DNA from: Hymenobacter qilianensis
Lineage (GTDB): Bacteria > Bacteroidota > Bacteroidia > Cytophagales > Hymenobacteraceae
DNA length: 64,000 bases
NCBI RefSeq assembly: GCF_014489555.1
Contig: NZ_CP060784.1
Location: 4,428,501-4,492,500, forward strand
Direction of reading: 5' to 3'
Under the pieces are notes generated by a model, which ran no database searches, had not been told where the DNA came from, and saw only the letters and a list, made by a program, of their open reading frames with translations. Below are positions 1-8,036 of the stretch, piece after piece. A program made the position numbers and the translations under genes. Positions within the stretch are counted from its first letter, which is position 1. Every line of letters begins with the position of its first letter.

Positions 1-575
1 GCAACTATCTGAGCACCTTTGGATTGCAGCGCATACGCCTGGTACTCACTACCGCCGCTGACGTTCACTTTCTGCCGGTCGGCCTTTCCGGAAAGCTTTA
101 CATCGCTGGCACCGGAGCAGTTCACATCCAGACTTCTGGCATTGAGGTTGAGCGTTATATCGCTGGCGCCGCTGGCTTGCACTTTAAAGTCGTTGGCAGC
201 GAAGGTCGATTGGCCCTTCACCGCCGACGCACCGCTCACAGAAACTGCCTTGAGGCTGGGGCAGGTGATATAAATATTAACGCTATTCTCATTGCGGCCC
301 ACCAGGTCGCGCCAGTTGAAATTACGGTCGCGGTATATTTTCAGGGTACCGTTCTGCACCTCCGTTTTCAGGTATTCCTGCACTTCCTCCGATGCCTCAA
401 CGACCACGCTTGTTGCGCCGCCCTGGCGTAGAAATACATTCACCGCACCACTTGCGCTGATGGCTTCGAAGCTGCCTGTTTGGCGGGTTTGCTTGGTCTG
501 GGCTTGTACATAAACCTGGAGCGTACATGCTACTAAAAGCAGAATAAGAGTCTTGAGCTGAGTCGAGGTTTTCAT
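1..575 (-). CDS. Head GIN domain (DUF2807) secreted protein, partial at left edge
   Basis: An open frame runs on the minus strand from the ATG at 575 off the left edge, so the C-terminus is missing. The protein begins with a signal peptide (MKTSTQLKTLILLLVACTL, cleavage likely after VQAQ). What follows is the repetitive beta-helix-like pattern of the DUF2807 putative autotransporter adhesin (head GIN) family: FEAISASGAVNVFLRQG near residue 38, then SVSGASAVKG and VQASGASDITLNLNA, with a regular spacing of V-x-GAS units. The family is common in Bacteroidota as periplasmic or surface proteins of unknown role. About 190 residues are visible and no frame break is seen. It lies back to back with the META-domain lipoprotein; the 242 bp between them must hold both promoters, but no clear TAnnTTTG element was found. 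Confidence 0.8.
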   Translation of the reverse strand, partial: MKTSTQLKTLILLLVACTLQVYVQAQTKQTRQTGSFEAISASGAVNVFLRQGGATSVVVEASEEVQEYLKTEVQNGTLKIYRDRNFNWRDLVGRNENSVNIYITCPSLKAVSVSGASAVKGQSTFAANDFKVQASGASDITLNLNARSLDVNCSGASDVKLSGKADRQKVNVSGGSEYQAYALQSKGAQIV

Positions 576-817
576 GGTGTAGAATAATGATTAGAGAGTT
601 GTCGAGGTAGATGAATAAGCCACAGGAAGGGTTGCCTAAAGTGCAGATAATATAATCATTTAGACGTTTATATAAAGCAGAAATAATCTGCAATGGCATT
701 TGCTATCAGCGTTTTAATGGCTGGGGGCAAAATATTTTTTGCCTTCGGTCAAGATAGCCTGCAACCTTTTGTCTTCGTGCTGTCTCCCTCTCACATAGCA
801 CCCACAGTTCGACGTAT

Positions 818-1260
818 ATGATACCACGCTTTACTCGCTCTTTTTTGTGGCTTGGAATAGCTTTCGCGCTCAGCAGCTGCTCAGATGATTCTGATGTGGA
901 CGCCGCGCTGCTGAATGAGCGTTGGAAGCTGGCCGAAGTAGAGGGCGACGATATACGCCTTTCGAGCTTTTCCTTCGATCGGCAGTCTTATATTCAGTTC
1001 GTTGCGTCTGACAGCAAATTGCAAGGCTTGTCGGCCTGCGACGAGATTGGGGGCAATTTTCTCTTGATGCTGGCAGCAAAACGTTCACCATCACGCAAAT
1101 CACAGTGAAGCCGGGCAGTTGTTCCAGTCCGGTATTTGGCGTGCGTTATCTGGCAGCGCTGCTTCGAACCGCCCGCTACGAGGTCAACAATAGGGAGCTT
1201 CGCCTGTACGATGCTACCCAGTCGACAGATCCAATCCTAACCTTTCGCGCAGAAGAATAA
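818..1260 (+). CDS. META/HslJ-domain lipoprotein (frame broken at 1049-1053)
   Basis: The ATG at 818 opens a lipoprotein signal with the lipobox LSSC (Cys about residue 21). The mature part begins WKLAEVEGDDI, the usual start of META domains, and continues to LSACDEIGG. There the frame breaks at a run of five G (1049-1053). One extra G gives GGQFSLDAGSKTFTI and reads through to RAEE and the TAA at 1258, about 147 residues in all, which fits a single META domain. The Cys in LSACDE and that in KPGSC match the two conserved META cysteines. In related proteins (HslJ) the domain is linked to stress or antibiotic tolerance; the role here is unknown. A strong terminator follows. Confidence 0.75.
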
Positions 1261-1326
1261 ACTTACTCAACTACTTTATATTATCCACTGATTATTAGCC
1301 AATTATCTATCATTTATCTTATTTCT

Positions 1327-1366
1327 CAGGCCGGCAGAAGGTGCGCTTCTGCCGGCCTGATTTTTT
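1327..1366 (+). terminator. Intrinsic terminator after the META lipoprotein
   Basis: A perfect 14-bp stem (1327-1340 with 1346-1359) around a short loop is followed by six T. It lies 67 bp after the stop of the META-domain gene. Confidence 0.85.
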
Positions 1367-1404
1367 GCTGCTCGTAGCAGCTTTTACTCAGCAATTAAAT
1401 GAAT

Positions 1405-1497
1405 GATGTATAGACGCAACACTTCGCGTCTTCGTGTTGAACAATGGTAGGTCGGATGGCGCCAGCAAGGAGACGCAAAGTATCACGTCTCTACATC
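1405..1497. repeat. Palindromic intergenic repeat, family B (TAGAGACG ends)
   Basis: The ends GATGTATAGACG and CGTCTCTACATC are inverted copies with one mismatch. The interior carries AGACGCAA and GTTGAAC words also present in the copies at 15277, 43605, 54155 and 60931. The 344-bp gap 1261-1604 holds only the terminator and this element; no gene was seen in it. Confidence 0.7.
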
Positions 1498-1604
1498 GTC
1501 GGCGGAACCAGGTTGCGCGAATTGAGTCACGATAGTTAAGGGCGGCGCAAACCTTGGCCCTTTGGTTCAGTTGTCAAGAGACCCTTCACACCTGAACCAC
1601 ACGC

Positions 1605-2320
1605 ATGGATTTCGCCCAAAAGAATATTCTCATCGTCGGTGCCTCGTCGGGCATCGGACTGGCTACAACCAAATTGCTGCACGGCCTTGGTGCCCAGCTG
1701 TTTACCGCCTCGCGCCACCTCTCACCCGAGCTGGCTGAGCTGCAAACCACCCACCTGGACCTCGACGCAACTCAACCCATCCCTCCTACCGCCCTCGATG
1801 CTCTGCCCGATACGCTGCACGGCTTTGTGTACTGTCCTGGCAGCATCAAGCTGCGGCCCTTCGAGCGGATTCCGCTGGATGATTTCAGGGCTGATTTTGA
1901 GTTGAACGTGATGGGCGCCGTGCAGCTGCTACAGCCCCTGATGAAGCGTCTGAAGAAGGCCGACGGCGCTTCGGTAATTCTGTTCAGCACGGTGGCCGCC
2001 ACTACGGGCATGAGTTTTCACGCCAGTATTGCCACTGCCAAAGCCGCTCTGGAAGGCCTCACCCGCGCGCTGGCCGCCGAATTTGCCCCCCAGAACATCC
2101 GCGTCAACGCCGTGGCACCGTCGCTGACCAACACGCCGCTGGCCGCCCCTTTATTGAACACGCCCGAGAAAGCGGAAGGCGGGCCAAGCGCCACCCCTTG
2201 CAGCGCATCGGGCAACCCGAGGATCTGGCGTATATGGCGTCTTTCCTGCTCTCCGACCACAGCAGCTTTATCACGGGCCAGATAATGCCGGTTGATGGCG
2301 GCATGGGCCGGCTAAAGTAG
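1605..2320 (+). CDS. Short-chain dehydrogenase/reductase (frame broken near 2178)
   Basis: The N-terminus has the NAD(P)-binding glycine motif GASSGIGLAT. Later come the SDR segments NVMGAVQLLQPL, ILFSTVAATTG (catalytic-Ser region) and NIRVNAVAPSLTNTPL. The usual active-site YxxxK reads IATAK, so Lys is kept but the Tyr position is Ile. The frame breaks around 2175-2183, where one base appears to be missing (probably in GGCGGG). The other frame then gives HPLQRIGQPEDLAYMASFLL and TGQIMPVDGGMGRLK, the standard SDR C-terminus, ending at the TAG of 2318. The restored length of about 238 residues is normal. Substrate unknown; it may act with the photolyase gene downstream, but the 150-bp gap argues for separate transcription. 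Confidence 0.8.
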
Positions 2321-2472
2321 TGAAATGGTGAGTGGTGAGTGGTGAGTGGTGAAGTGGTGAGTTTCCGTTCAGGAATTCACTTGTGTATTCGAACACGCTA
2401 CAGACTCAAGCTCAGCCAGCACTTCCGTTTCGCCATTCATCACTTCACAAACTCACCATTTCACCTTTACCT

Positions 2473-3791
2473 ATGAAAATCACGCTTTTCTGGCACCGGC
2501 GCGACCTTCGGGTGCATGATAATGTGGGCCTGGCTGCGGCGTTGCAGAGCGGGCACCCAGTAGTGCCACTGTTCATATACGACCGCGAGATTCTGGATTT
2601 GCTGCCTAGCCGCCGCGACGCGCGCGTCACGTTTATCTATCAGCAAGTGGAACACCTGGCGGCTCAGACGGAGGCTGCGGGGGCAATTTTCTGGCTGTCT
2701 ACGGCCGGCCGCTCGAGGTATTTGAGCAATTGCTTCGCCAGCACGACATAGCGGCCGTGTATACCAACGAGGACTACGAGCCCTACGCTCAGGAGCGCGA
2801 CACGGCCGTAGCAGCCCTTTGCCAGCAGCACGGCGCCGGTTTTCGGGCGTTCAAGGATCAGGTTATTTTTGCCAAAAGCGAGATTATGACCAAATCGGGC
2901 ACGGTTCCGAAAGTATTTGGCTCTTACCAGAAAGCGTGGTTGGCGGCACTAAGCGACGAGCAGTTAAAGGCGCATCCGTCCGCCGAGTTGTTTCGCGATG
3001 ACAACCTGCACCGCTTGCCCGATGCGCCCGCTCGCCCGACGCTGAAGGATATGGGCTTCGAGCATTTTGAACAATTCGTGCCCGCCACCGAACTGCCCGA
3101 CGAGGCCCTGGTTCGCAACTACCACCTCACCCGCAACCAGCCCGGCCTGGTGAACAGCAGCACCCGCCGCTCGGTGCACCTGCGCTTCGGGACGCTGAGC
3201 GCGCGCGAACTCATGCGCCAAGCCAAGGAGTTGAATCCCAAGCTGCTGTCCGAATTAATCTGGCGCGACTTCTTTATGATGTTGCTTTGGCATTACCCCT
3301 TCACGGCCACCGAAAGCTACGACCCTAAGCTGCGCCGCGTGCCCTACCGCAACAATGAACAGGAGTTTGAAGCCTGGTGCGAAGGCCGTACGGGCTACCC
3401 GCTCGTGGATGCGGGCATGCGGGAGCTGAACGCGACAGGCTACATGCCGAACCGCGCCCGTATTGCCGCGGCCGGCTTCCTGGTCAAACACCTGCTCATC
3501 GATTGGCGCTGGGGCGATAAGTATTTTTCCGACAAGCTTCTCGACTATGATATGTCGCAGAACGTGGGCAACTGGCAATGGATGGCCGGCACCGGAGCCA
3601 CAGCCGCCCCGTGGTTTCGGGTGTACAGTCCCCAAAGTCAGCAGGAACAATACGACCCTACGTTTGCCTACATCTGGCAGTGGATACCCGAGTTTGGCAC
3701 CTGTGAATACCCCAAACCCATTGTAGATCACAAGTTTGCACGCGAACGGGCCATCGAAACCCTGCGCGCCGCCTACCGCCAAGCCGAGTAA
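2473..3791 (+). CDS. Cryptochrome/deoxyribodipyrimidine photolyase (frame broken at 2679-2683)
   Basis: The chosen start gives MKITLFWHRRDLRVHDNVGL, a typical photolyase N-terminus. The first part is the alpha/beta antenna domain and the second the FAD-binding helical domain, with RNYHLTRNQPG, NATGYMPNRARI, HLLIDWRWGDKYFS, YDMSQNVGNWQWMAGTG and PWFRVYSP. The frame breaks at five G (2679-2683). A sixth gives AAGGNFLAVYGRPLEVFEQL, joining the two halves into about 439 residues, normal for class I enzymes. It likely repairs UV cyclobutane dimers using blue light with FADH-; a cryptochrome-like role cannot be excluded. It sits before the TetR/ABC1 pair with no sign of coupling. Confidence 0.9.
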
Positions 3792-3851
3792 GGGCAGTGG
3801 GTGGTGCCCTTACTTCAACTTTACCAAGTCTTTAGCTGTTGTATCTGTTCT

Positions 3852-4496
3852 ATGGAAAACACGGAAAAGGACCGCATTAAGCAGGCTTACCTGACTTACG
3901 TACTAGACAAAAACAGGCCCCCAGCTTCGGTGTTTAAGCTTACCAAGAGGCTGAACATCCCTGAGGAAACTTTCTACCGCTATTACCCCAATTTTGGCGC
4001 TGTCGACCGCGAGCTTTGGGCTGATTTTGGCCGACAAGCGCGCGAAAAAGCTGCCTTGGAACCTGTATGGCAGGAATATGGTGCCCGCGAAAAGCTGCTG
4101 GCCTTCTATTATACCTTGCTCGAAATCCTGAAGCAAAACCGCAGCTACGCCCTCATGGCGCTGCGGCGCTCCATGCCGAACGTGCCGGGAATTACGCCCC
4201 GCGTTCTGGACGATTTTCGCAGTGAGTTTATCATGTTTGTGGAAGCGTTGCTGCGTGAGGGCCGGCGGACCGAGGAAATTGCCCCCCGGCGCTTCGTGCA
4301 GGATAGTTACCCCCGCCTTTTCTGGACGCAGGCGCTGTTTGTGCTCACTTTCTTTGCCAAGGACGAAAGCCTGAACTTCGAGCGCACCGACGCGGCCGTT
4401 GAAAAAGCCGTCACGCTCAGCTTCGACTTAGTGGGCCCCAACTCCTTCGACTCGGCCCTCGATCTGACGCGCTTTCTGCTGCACAAGCGTCGCTAA
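3852..4496 (+). CDS. TetR-family transcriptional regulator
   Basis: The ATG at 3852 gives a 214-residue protein. The N-terminal helix-turn-helix region reads KQAYLTYVLDKNRPPASVFK then LNIPEETFYRYYPNF, the TetR pattern in which the recognition helix ends in FYRYF-like residues. The C-terminal part is all helical and resembles the ligand/dimer domain that accompanies ABC1-kinase genes in Bacteroidota. Its stop codon overlaps the start of the next gene (TAATG at 4494-4498), so the two are almost surely co-translated. An alternative upstream start (3801) would add a poor leader without family resemblance. Confidence 0.85.
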   Translation: MENTEKDRIKQAYLTYVLDKNRPPASVFKLTKRLNIPEETFYRYYPNFGAVDRELWADFGRQAREKAALEPVWQEYGAREKLLAFYYTLLEILKQNRSYALMALRRSMPNVPGITPRVLDDFRSEFIMFVEALLREGRRTEEIAPRRFVQDSYPRLFWTQALFVLTFFAKDESLNFERTDAAVEKAVTLSFDLVGPNSFDSALDLTRFLLHKRR

Positions 4497-5855
4497 TGGC
4501 TGATTTCGTGGATAATTTGCCCCCCAGCCCGCCAGTGGCGGACGAGGCTACGCCCGGCCGTCAGCTCGATTCACTGCCCACCACCAAAGTGGCGCGGGCG
4601 GCCCGCTTTGCCAAATCAGGGCTGAAAGTAGGCGCCAACTACGTGAAGCACTATGCCCGCCGCTCGGTGGGCGCTACCAGCAGCGAGGCCGACCTACACG
4701 CGGCCAACGCCGCCGAGCTGTACGGCACGCTGAGCGAGATGAAAGGCTCGGTGCTGAAAGTGGCTCAGATGCTGGCGCTGGAAAAAAAGTTTTTGCCCCC
4801 CGCCTACGCCGACCAGTTTGCCCAGGCCCAGTACCAGACGCCCCCATCTCGGCCCTCTCATTATCAAGACGTTCCGGGATGCGTTCGGCAAGTCGCCGTT
4901 TGAGCTGTTTGCGGAGTTTGACGTGAACGCCCGGCAAGCGGCTAGCATTGGTCAAGTGCACTATGCCGTATCGCAGGGCGAAAAGCGCCCCCTAGCGGTG
5001 AAGGTGCAGTACCCCGGCGTGGCCGATAGTATTCGCTCGGATATTCGGCTGGTGAAGCCCATTGCCTTGCGCGTGATGGGCCTGGATGAAGCACAGGTAC
5101 GGCCCTATTTGGAGGAAGTGGAAACGCGCTTGCTTGAAGAAACCGATTACAAGCTGGAGCTGCGGCGGGGCACTGAAATAGCGGCCAGCTGCGCTCACTT
5201 GCCTCATCTGGAATTTGCCCGCTATTATCCGGAGCTGTCTTCGGCCCGTATCCTGACGATGGATTGGCTGCAAGGCGAGCATTTGAAGGAGTTTCTGACC
5301 ACGAATCCCGACCAGGAAACCCGCAACCAGCTGGGGCAGGCGCTGTGGGACTTTTATATGTATCAGCTCAATACGCTGCTGCGCGTACACGCCGATCCGC
5401 ACCCCGGCAACTTCTTGCTGCGCGCAGAGAACGGCGGCACCGTGGGCGTGCTGGATTTTGGCTGCGTCAAGGAAATTCCGGCCGATGTACACCGCCTTTT
5501 CAACGCCCTGCTAGCCCCCGAAACCCTGGCCGACGAAGCCCGTCTTGCCGCCCTGCTCGACGAAACCGGCATCCTCCGCTCTACTGATACGGCGGAGCGC
5601 CGCGCCTTGTACGTGCGCACCCTGCACGCGTCATTGGAGCTGGTTGGCCGGCCGTTTCGGGAAGCCACATTCGACTTTGGCGACCCCGCTTACATGGCGT
5701 CGCTGTACGCTCTGGGCGATGATTTGATGCAGGAGCCGGAGCTGCGGCAGCAACGCGAGCCGCGCGGCTCCGAGCATTTTATCTACCTCAATCGCACCTA
5801 TGTCGGCCTGTACGCCTTGCTGACGGAGCTTGGAGCGCACATTCGCACCAAGTAA
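4496..5855 (+). CDS. ABC1/AarF/UbiB-family atypical kinase (frame broken near 4841)
   Basis: The hallmarks of the UbiB/ABC1 family are present in order: MKGSVLKVAQML (KxGQ-like N-terminal motif), ARQAASIGQVH (Ala-rich loop), LAVKVQYPGV (ATP-binding Lys), EETDYKLELRRGTEI, HADPHPGNFLL (catalytic Asp) and GVLDFGCVKEI (metal-binding DFG). The frame breaks just after YADQFAQAQYQTPP, at five C (4841-4845). Restoring one frame needs a net change of minus one or plus two bases, so two small errors (C5 and the GG at 4851) are likely. The restored protein is about 450 residues. Members support quinone biosynthesis or lipid metabolism. It is translationally coupled to the TetR gene, which may control it. 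Confidence 0.85.
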
Positions 5856-5909
5856 ATCCGATTGAAGCCAGCCATTGAGCTTCGCCTAAAACTATATTCG
5901 GCGCCTCCG

Positions 5910-5979
5910 GTTAATGCGTCCTGAGTAAGCCCTGATTCGTGTAGCTACACGAATCAGGGCTTACTCAGGACGCATTAAC
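5910..5979. repeat. Perfect 70-bp palindrome without loop
   Basis: Positions 5910-5944 and 5945-5979 are exact reverse complements, with the centre at GTAG/CTAC. There is no spacer, and no T-run follows, so it does not look like an ordinary terminator. It fills most of the gap between the ABC1 kinase stop and the dienelactone hydrolase ATG at 5998. Confidence 0.9.
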
Positions 5980-5997
5980 TTTCTTCCCTCAATTTCC

Positions 5998-6858
5998 ATG
6001 AAAAAACTCTGGACTCTTTGCGCCGCGCTGCTCAGCGTGGCTACCGCGGCTTCGGCCCAAACTACGGCTATGAGCTGCTGCGCCAAGCCAGTCGCAGCTA
6101 CCGAAACGTTTGCTCTGCTGGCCTCCAATACCGACTTTTCCGGGGGCCACGATGCGCCGCTGCCTTATTCGTATGAGGGCGAAGGCCAAATAGTTAAGTT
6201 CAAAACTGCCGATGGCCAGACCGGTCAGGGCTTTGAAATCAAGAGCGTGACGCCTTCCAAAAAGTACCTGTTCGTGATTCATGAGTGGTGGGGCCTGAAC
6301 GATTACATCAAGAAGGAAGCCGCCACGTTTGCCCGCGACTTGCCGGGCGTCAACATCATTGCGCTGGACTTGTACGACGGCCAGGTGGCCACTACGCCCG
6401 AAGAAGCCGGCAAGTACATGCAAGCCGTGAAAACCGAGCGGGCCCAGAATATCATTCGCGGGGCGATGCAGTATGCGGGTCAGGATGCGCAGTTTGCTTC
6501 CGTGGGCTGGTGCTTCGGCGGCGGCTGGTCGTTGCAGACGGCGTTGCTCGCGGGGCCCAAAGCCGTGGGTTGTGTGATGTATTATGGCATGCCCGAGAAA
6601 GACGTAGCCAAGCTCAAAACATTGAATACGGACGTGCTAGGCATATTTGCCAGCGAAGACAAGTGGATCAACCCCGAGGTGGTGGCTCAGTTTCAGAAGG
6701 ATATGGCCGCTGCCAAGAAGAAGGTCACTATCAAGAGCTACGCCGCCGACCACGCGTTTGCTAACCCGTCGAACCCAAAGTATAACAAGCAATTTGCCAC
6801 CGATGCGCATACCGCCGCCGTGGCTTACTTACGCAAGAATTTCAAGCTGAAGTCTTAA
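5998..6858 (+). CDS. Secreted dienelactone hydrolase family protein
   Basis: The protein has 286 residues and starts with the signal peptide MKKLWTLCAALLSVATAASA, so it acts outside the cytoplasm. It shows the alpha/beta-hydrolase fold of the DLH family: IHEWWGLNDYIKKEA (oxyanion region), VGWCFGGGW with the Cys nucleophile, SEDKWINPE with the likely catalytic Asp, and YAADHAFANPS with the His. Family members hydrolyse dienelactone or related esters; the natural substrate here is unknown. The gene stands alone between the perfect palindrome and a terminator, and no frame break is seen. Confidence 0.88.
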   Translation: MKKLWTLCAALLSVATAASAQTTAMSCCAKPVAATETFALLASNTDFSGGHDAPLPYSYEGEGQIVKFKTADGQTGQGFEIKSVTPSKKYLFVIHEWWGLNDYIKKEAATFARDLPGVNIIALDLYDGQVATTPEEAGKYMQAVKTERAQNIIRGAMQYAGQDAQFASVGWCFGGGWSLQTALLAGPKAVGCVMYYGMPEKDVAKLKTLNTDVLGIFASEDKWINPEVVAQFQKDMAAAKKKVTIKSYAADHAFANPSNPKYNKQFATDAHTAAVAYLRKNFKLKS

Positions 6859-6868
6859 TTCAATTTTG

Positions 6869-6907
6869 CAAAAAAGCCCCCCAGATGCATTTCTGGGGGC
6901 TTTTTTG
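6869..6907. terminator. Bidirectional terminator between DLH and phenylalanine hydroxylase
   Basis: An A-run, AGCCCCCCAGA, a short loop, TCTGGGGGCT and a T-run form a hairpin usable from both strands. The arms differ by one: six C against five G. This is what loss of one G from a symmetric hairpin would give. Confidence 0.85.
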
Positions 6908-6973
6908 TGTAAGCTTTGGTGGGACGAGGCGTAAGCGTATCAGCCAACTTTCCGGCGAAAGTTGAGGGTCGGG

Positions 6974-7704
6974 TTACGCCGGCTTCAGTTGCCAACTCTC
7001 GGCCAGCAAGGCCGCCATTTCCGCCACGCTGGCCGTGAGCTGCTCCCAGGAGTTGAGCACGAAGTATTGCTCCTGAAACCGCTCCTCGGAGTAAGGCGTG
7101 TCGAGCACCGTCGAAAGCTCGAAGGCGTGGCGGGCGGTTTCGTCGTGCACGCAGTGGTGAATTTCGCCGGCCGAGGACAGCAAACCGGCCCCGTAGATGC
7201 GCGGCTGCCCGCCTTCCTGCACCAGCCCAAACTGAACCGTGAAGCCATACAAGCGCCGCAGCCGCACCAAAGCCGGCAGATCGTGGCGGTGCTGCCGGCC
7301 TACGATGCCCAGAAAGTGCAGAAAGTCGGCGAAGGCAGAATCGGTGAGCAAGGGCGCGTGCCCGAATACGTCGTGAAACAAATCGGGCGTCTTCACGAAG
7401 TCGAACTGCTCCATGGCCCGCAACCGCGTGACAGCCGGAAACTTACGCTCGGCCAATAGCGCAAAGAACGTAGCGTCGTCAACTGCCTCAGGCACAGGCA
7501 CCAACTCCCAATTAGTATAGCGCTGCAGCTGCTCACTCACCGCATCAAAACGCGGAATGACGGTACGCTGAAAGTCGAGGCGCGCGAGCCCGGCCCCAAA
7601 GGCCTGGGCCGCCCGCTTATGCAACAGAGCCGTCTGGCGGTCGAATAATACTTTCCAAACGAGTTGATCCTGTGTGGTGTACTGGTCGTGGCTTGTTCGA
7701 ACAT
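6974..7704 (-). CDS. phhA: Phenylalanine-4-hydroxylase family (frame broken near the start)
   Basis: The core matches pterin-dependent aromatic amino acid hydroxylases: TPDLFHDVFGHAPLL supplies the two iron-binding His, and IYGAGLLSSAGEIHH is the pterin/active-site loop. The third iron ligand, normally Glu in TVEFGL, reads Gln here (FTVQFGL). The frame upstream of the internal TTG at 7624 continues without a start as SHDQYTTQDQLVWKVLFDRQ, a convincing N-terminus. An ATG at 7704 reaches it if one A is restored near 7693 (MFEQSHDQYTT). The product would turn phenylalanine into tyrosine. It lies behind a leader with an attenuator-like terminator. The start is less certain than the rest. Confidence 0.82.
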
Positions 7705-7730
7705 AGCTCTTCTAAATAAAATAAGGACAC

Positions 7731-7763
7731 AAAAAAAGCCCGACTCTTGACGGAGTCGGGCTT
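7731..7763 (-). terminator. Attenuator-like terminator in the phenylalanine hydroxylase leader
   Basis: Read on the minus strand, AGCCCGACTC, a 6-nt loop, GAGTCGGGCT and seven T form a strong terminator upstream of the hydroxylase coding region, not after a gene. The segment GGAGTCGAGCT in the upstream leader (7811-7821) can pair with the 5' arm AGCCCGACTCC (7752-7762) with one mismatch. That would make an antiterminator. Confidence 0.75.
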
Positions 7764-7788
7764 GAGGTTTCGGGTTGGAGGTGGTTAC

Positions 7789-7851
7789 TTACCTTCCTTT
7801 CCGGCCATGCAGCTCGACTCCGCCTCTATTGGGGCGATTGACGGTTAGCAT
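7789..7851 (-). CDS. Short leader ORF upstream of phenylalanine hydroxylase
   Basis: A 20-codon frame (MLTVNRPNRGGVELHGRKGR) lies between a TATATTTG promoter element and the attenuator-like hairpin. An earlier ATG at 7878 would add nine residues but falls at the predicted transcription start. The peptide has no Phe or Tyr, so it is not a classic phenylalanine leader. Its GGA GTC GAG CT codons are the segment able to pair with the terminator arm, so translation could control the hairpin. Whether it is translated is inferred. Confidence 0.45.
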   Translation of the reverse strand: MLTVNRPNRGGVELHGRKGR

Positions 7852-7882
7852 AATGCATTTGGCGGATTGCAGTAACATGAAG

Positions 7883-7890
7883 CAAATATA
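7883..7890 (-). promoter_or_regulatory. TATATTTG promoter element of the hydroxylase leader
   Basis: TATATTTG on the minus strand fits the Bacteroidota -7 consensus TAnnTTTG. The expected start of transcription is near 7877. No convincing -33 TTG was seen at the right distance. Confidence 0.55.
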
Positions 7891-8036
7891 GAAAATCAGA
7901 ATAATAAATTACACTCGACTATTCAACTTATTTTCAGACAGATACAAAAGTCCTGCAAAATGATGCTGGGGGCTTTTTGAGCTTCAAAAAAGTTGTCGGG
8001 TGCGTGGCCGGCATTCGTCAACCGATTGATGGGGTT

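Noticed and set aside
2326..2362. Short tandem GTGAGTG units after the SDR gene
   Set aside because: Only a few units of 7-8 bp; no sign of a regulatory or mobile function.
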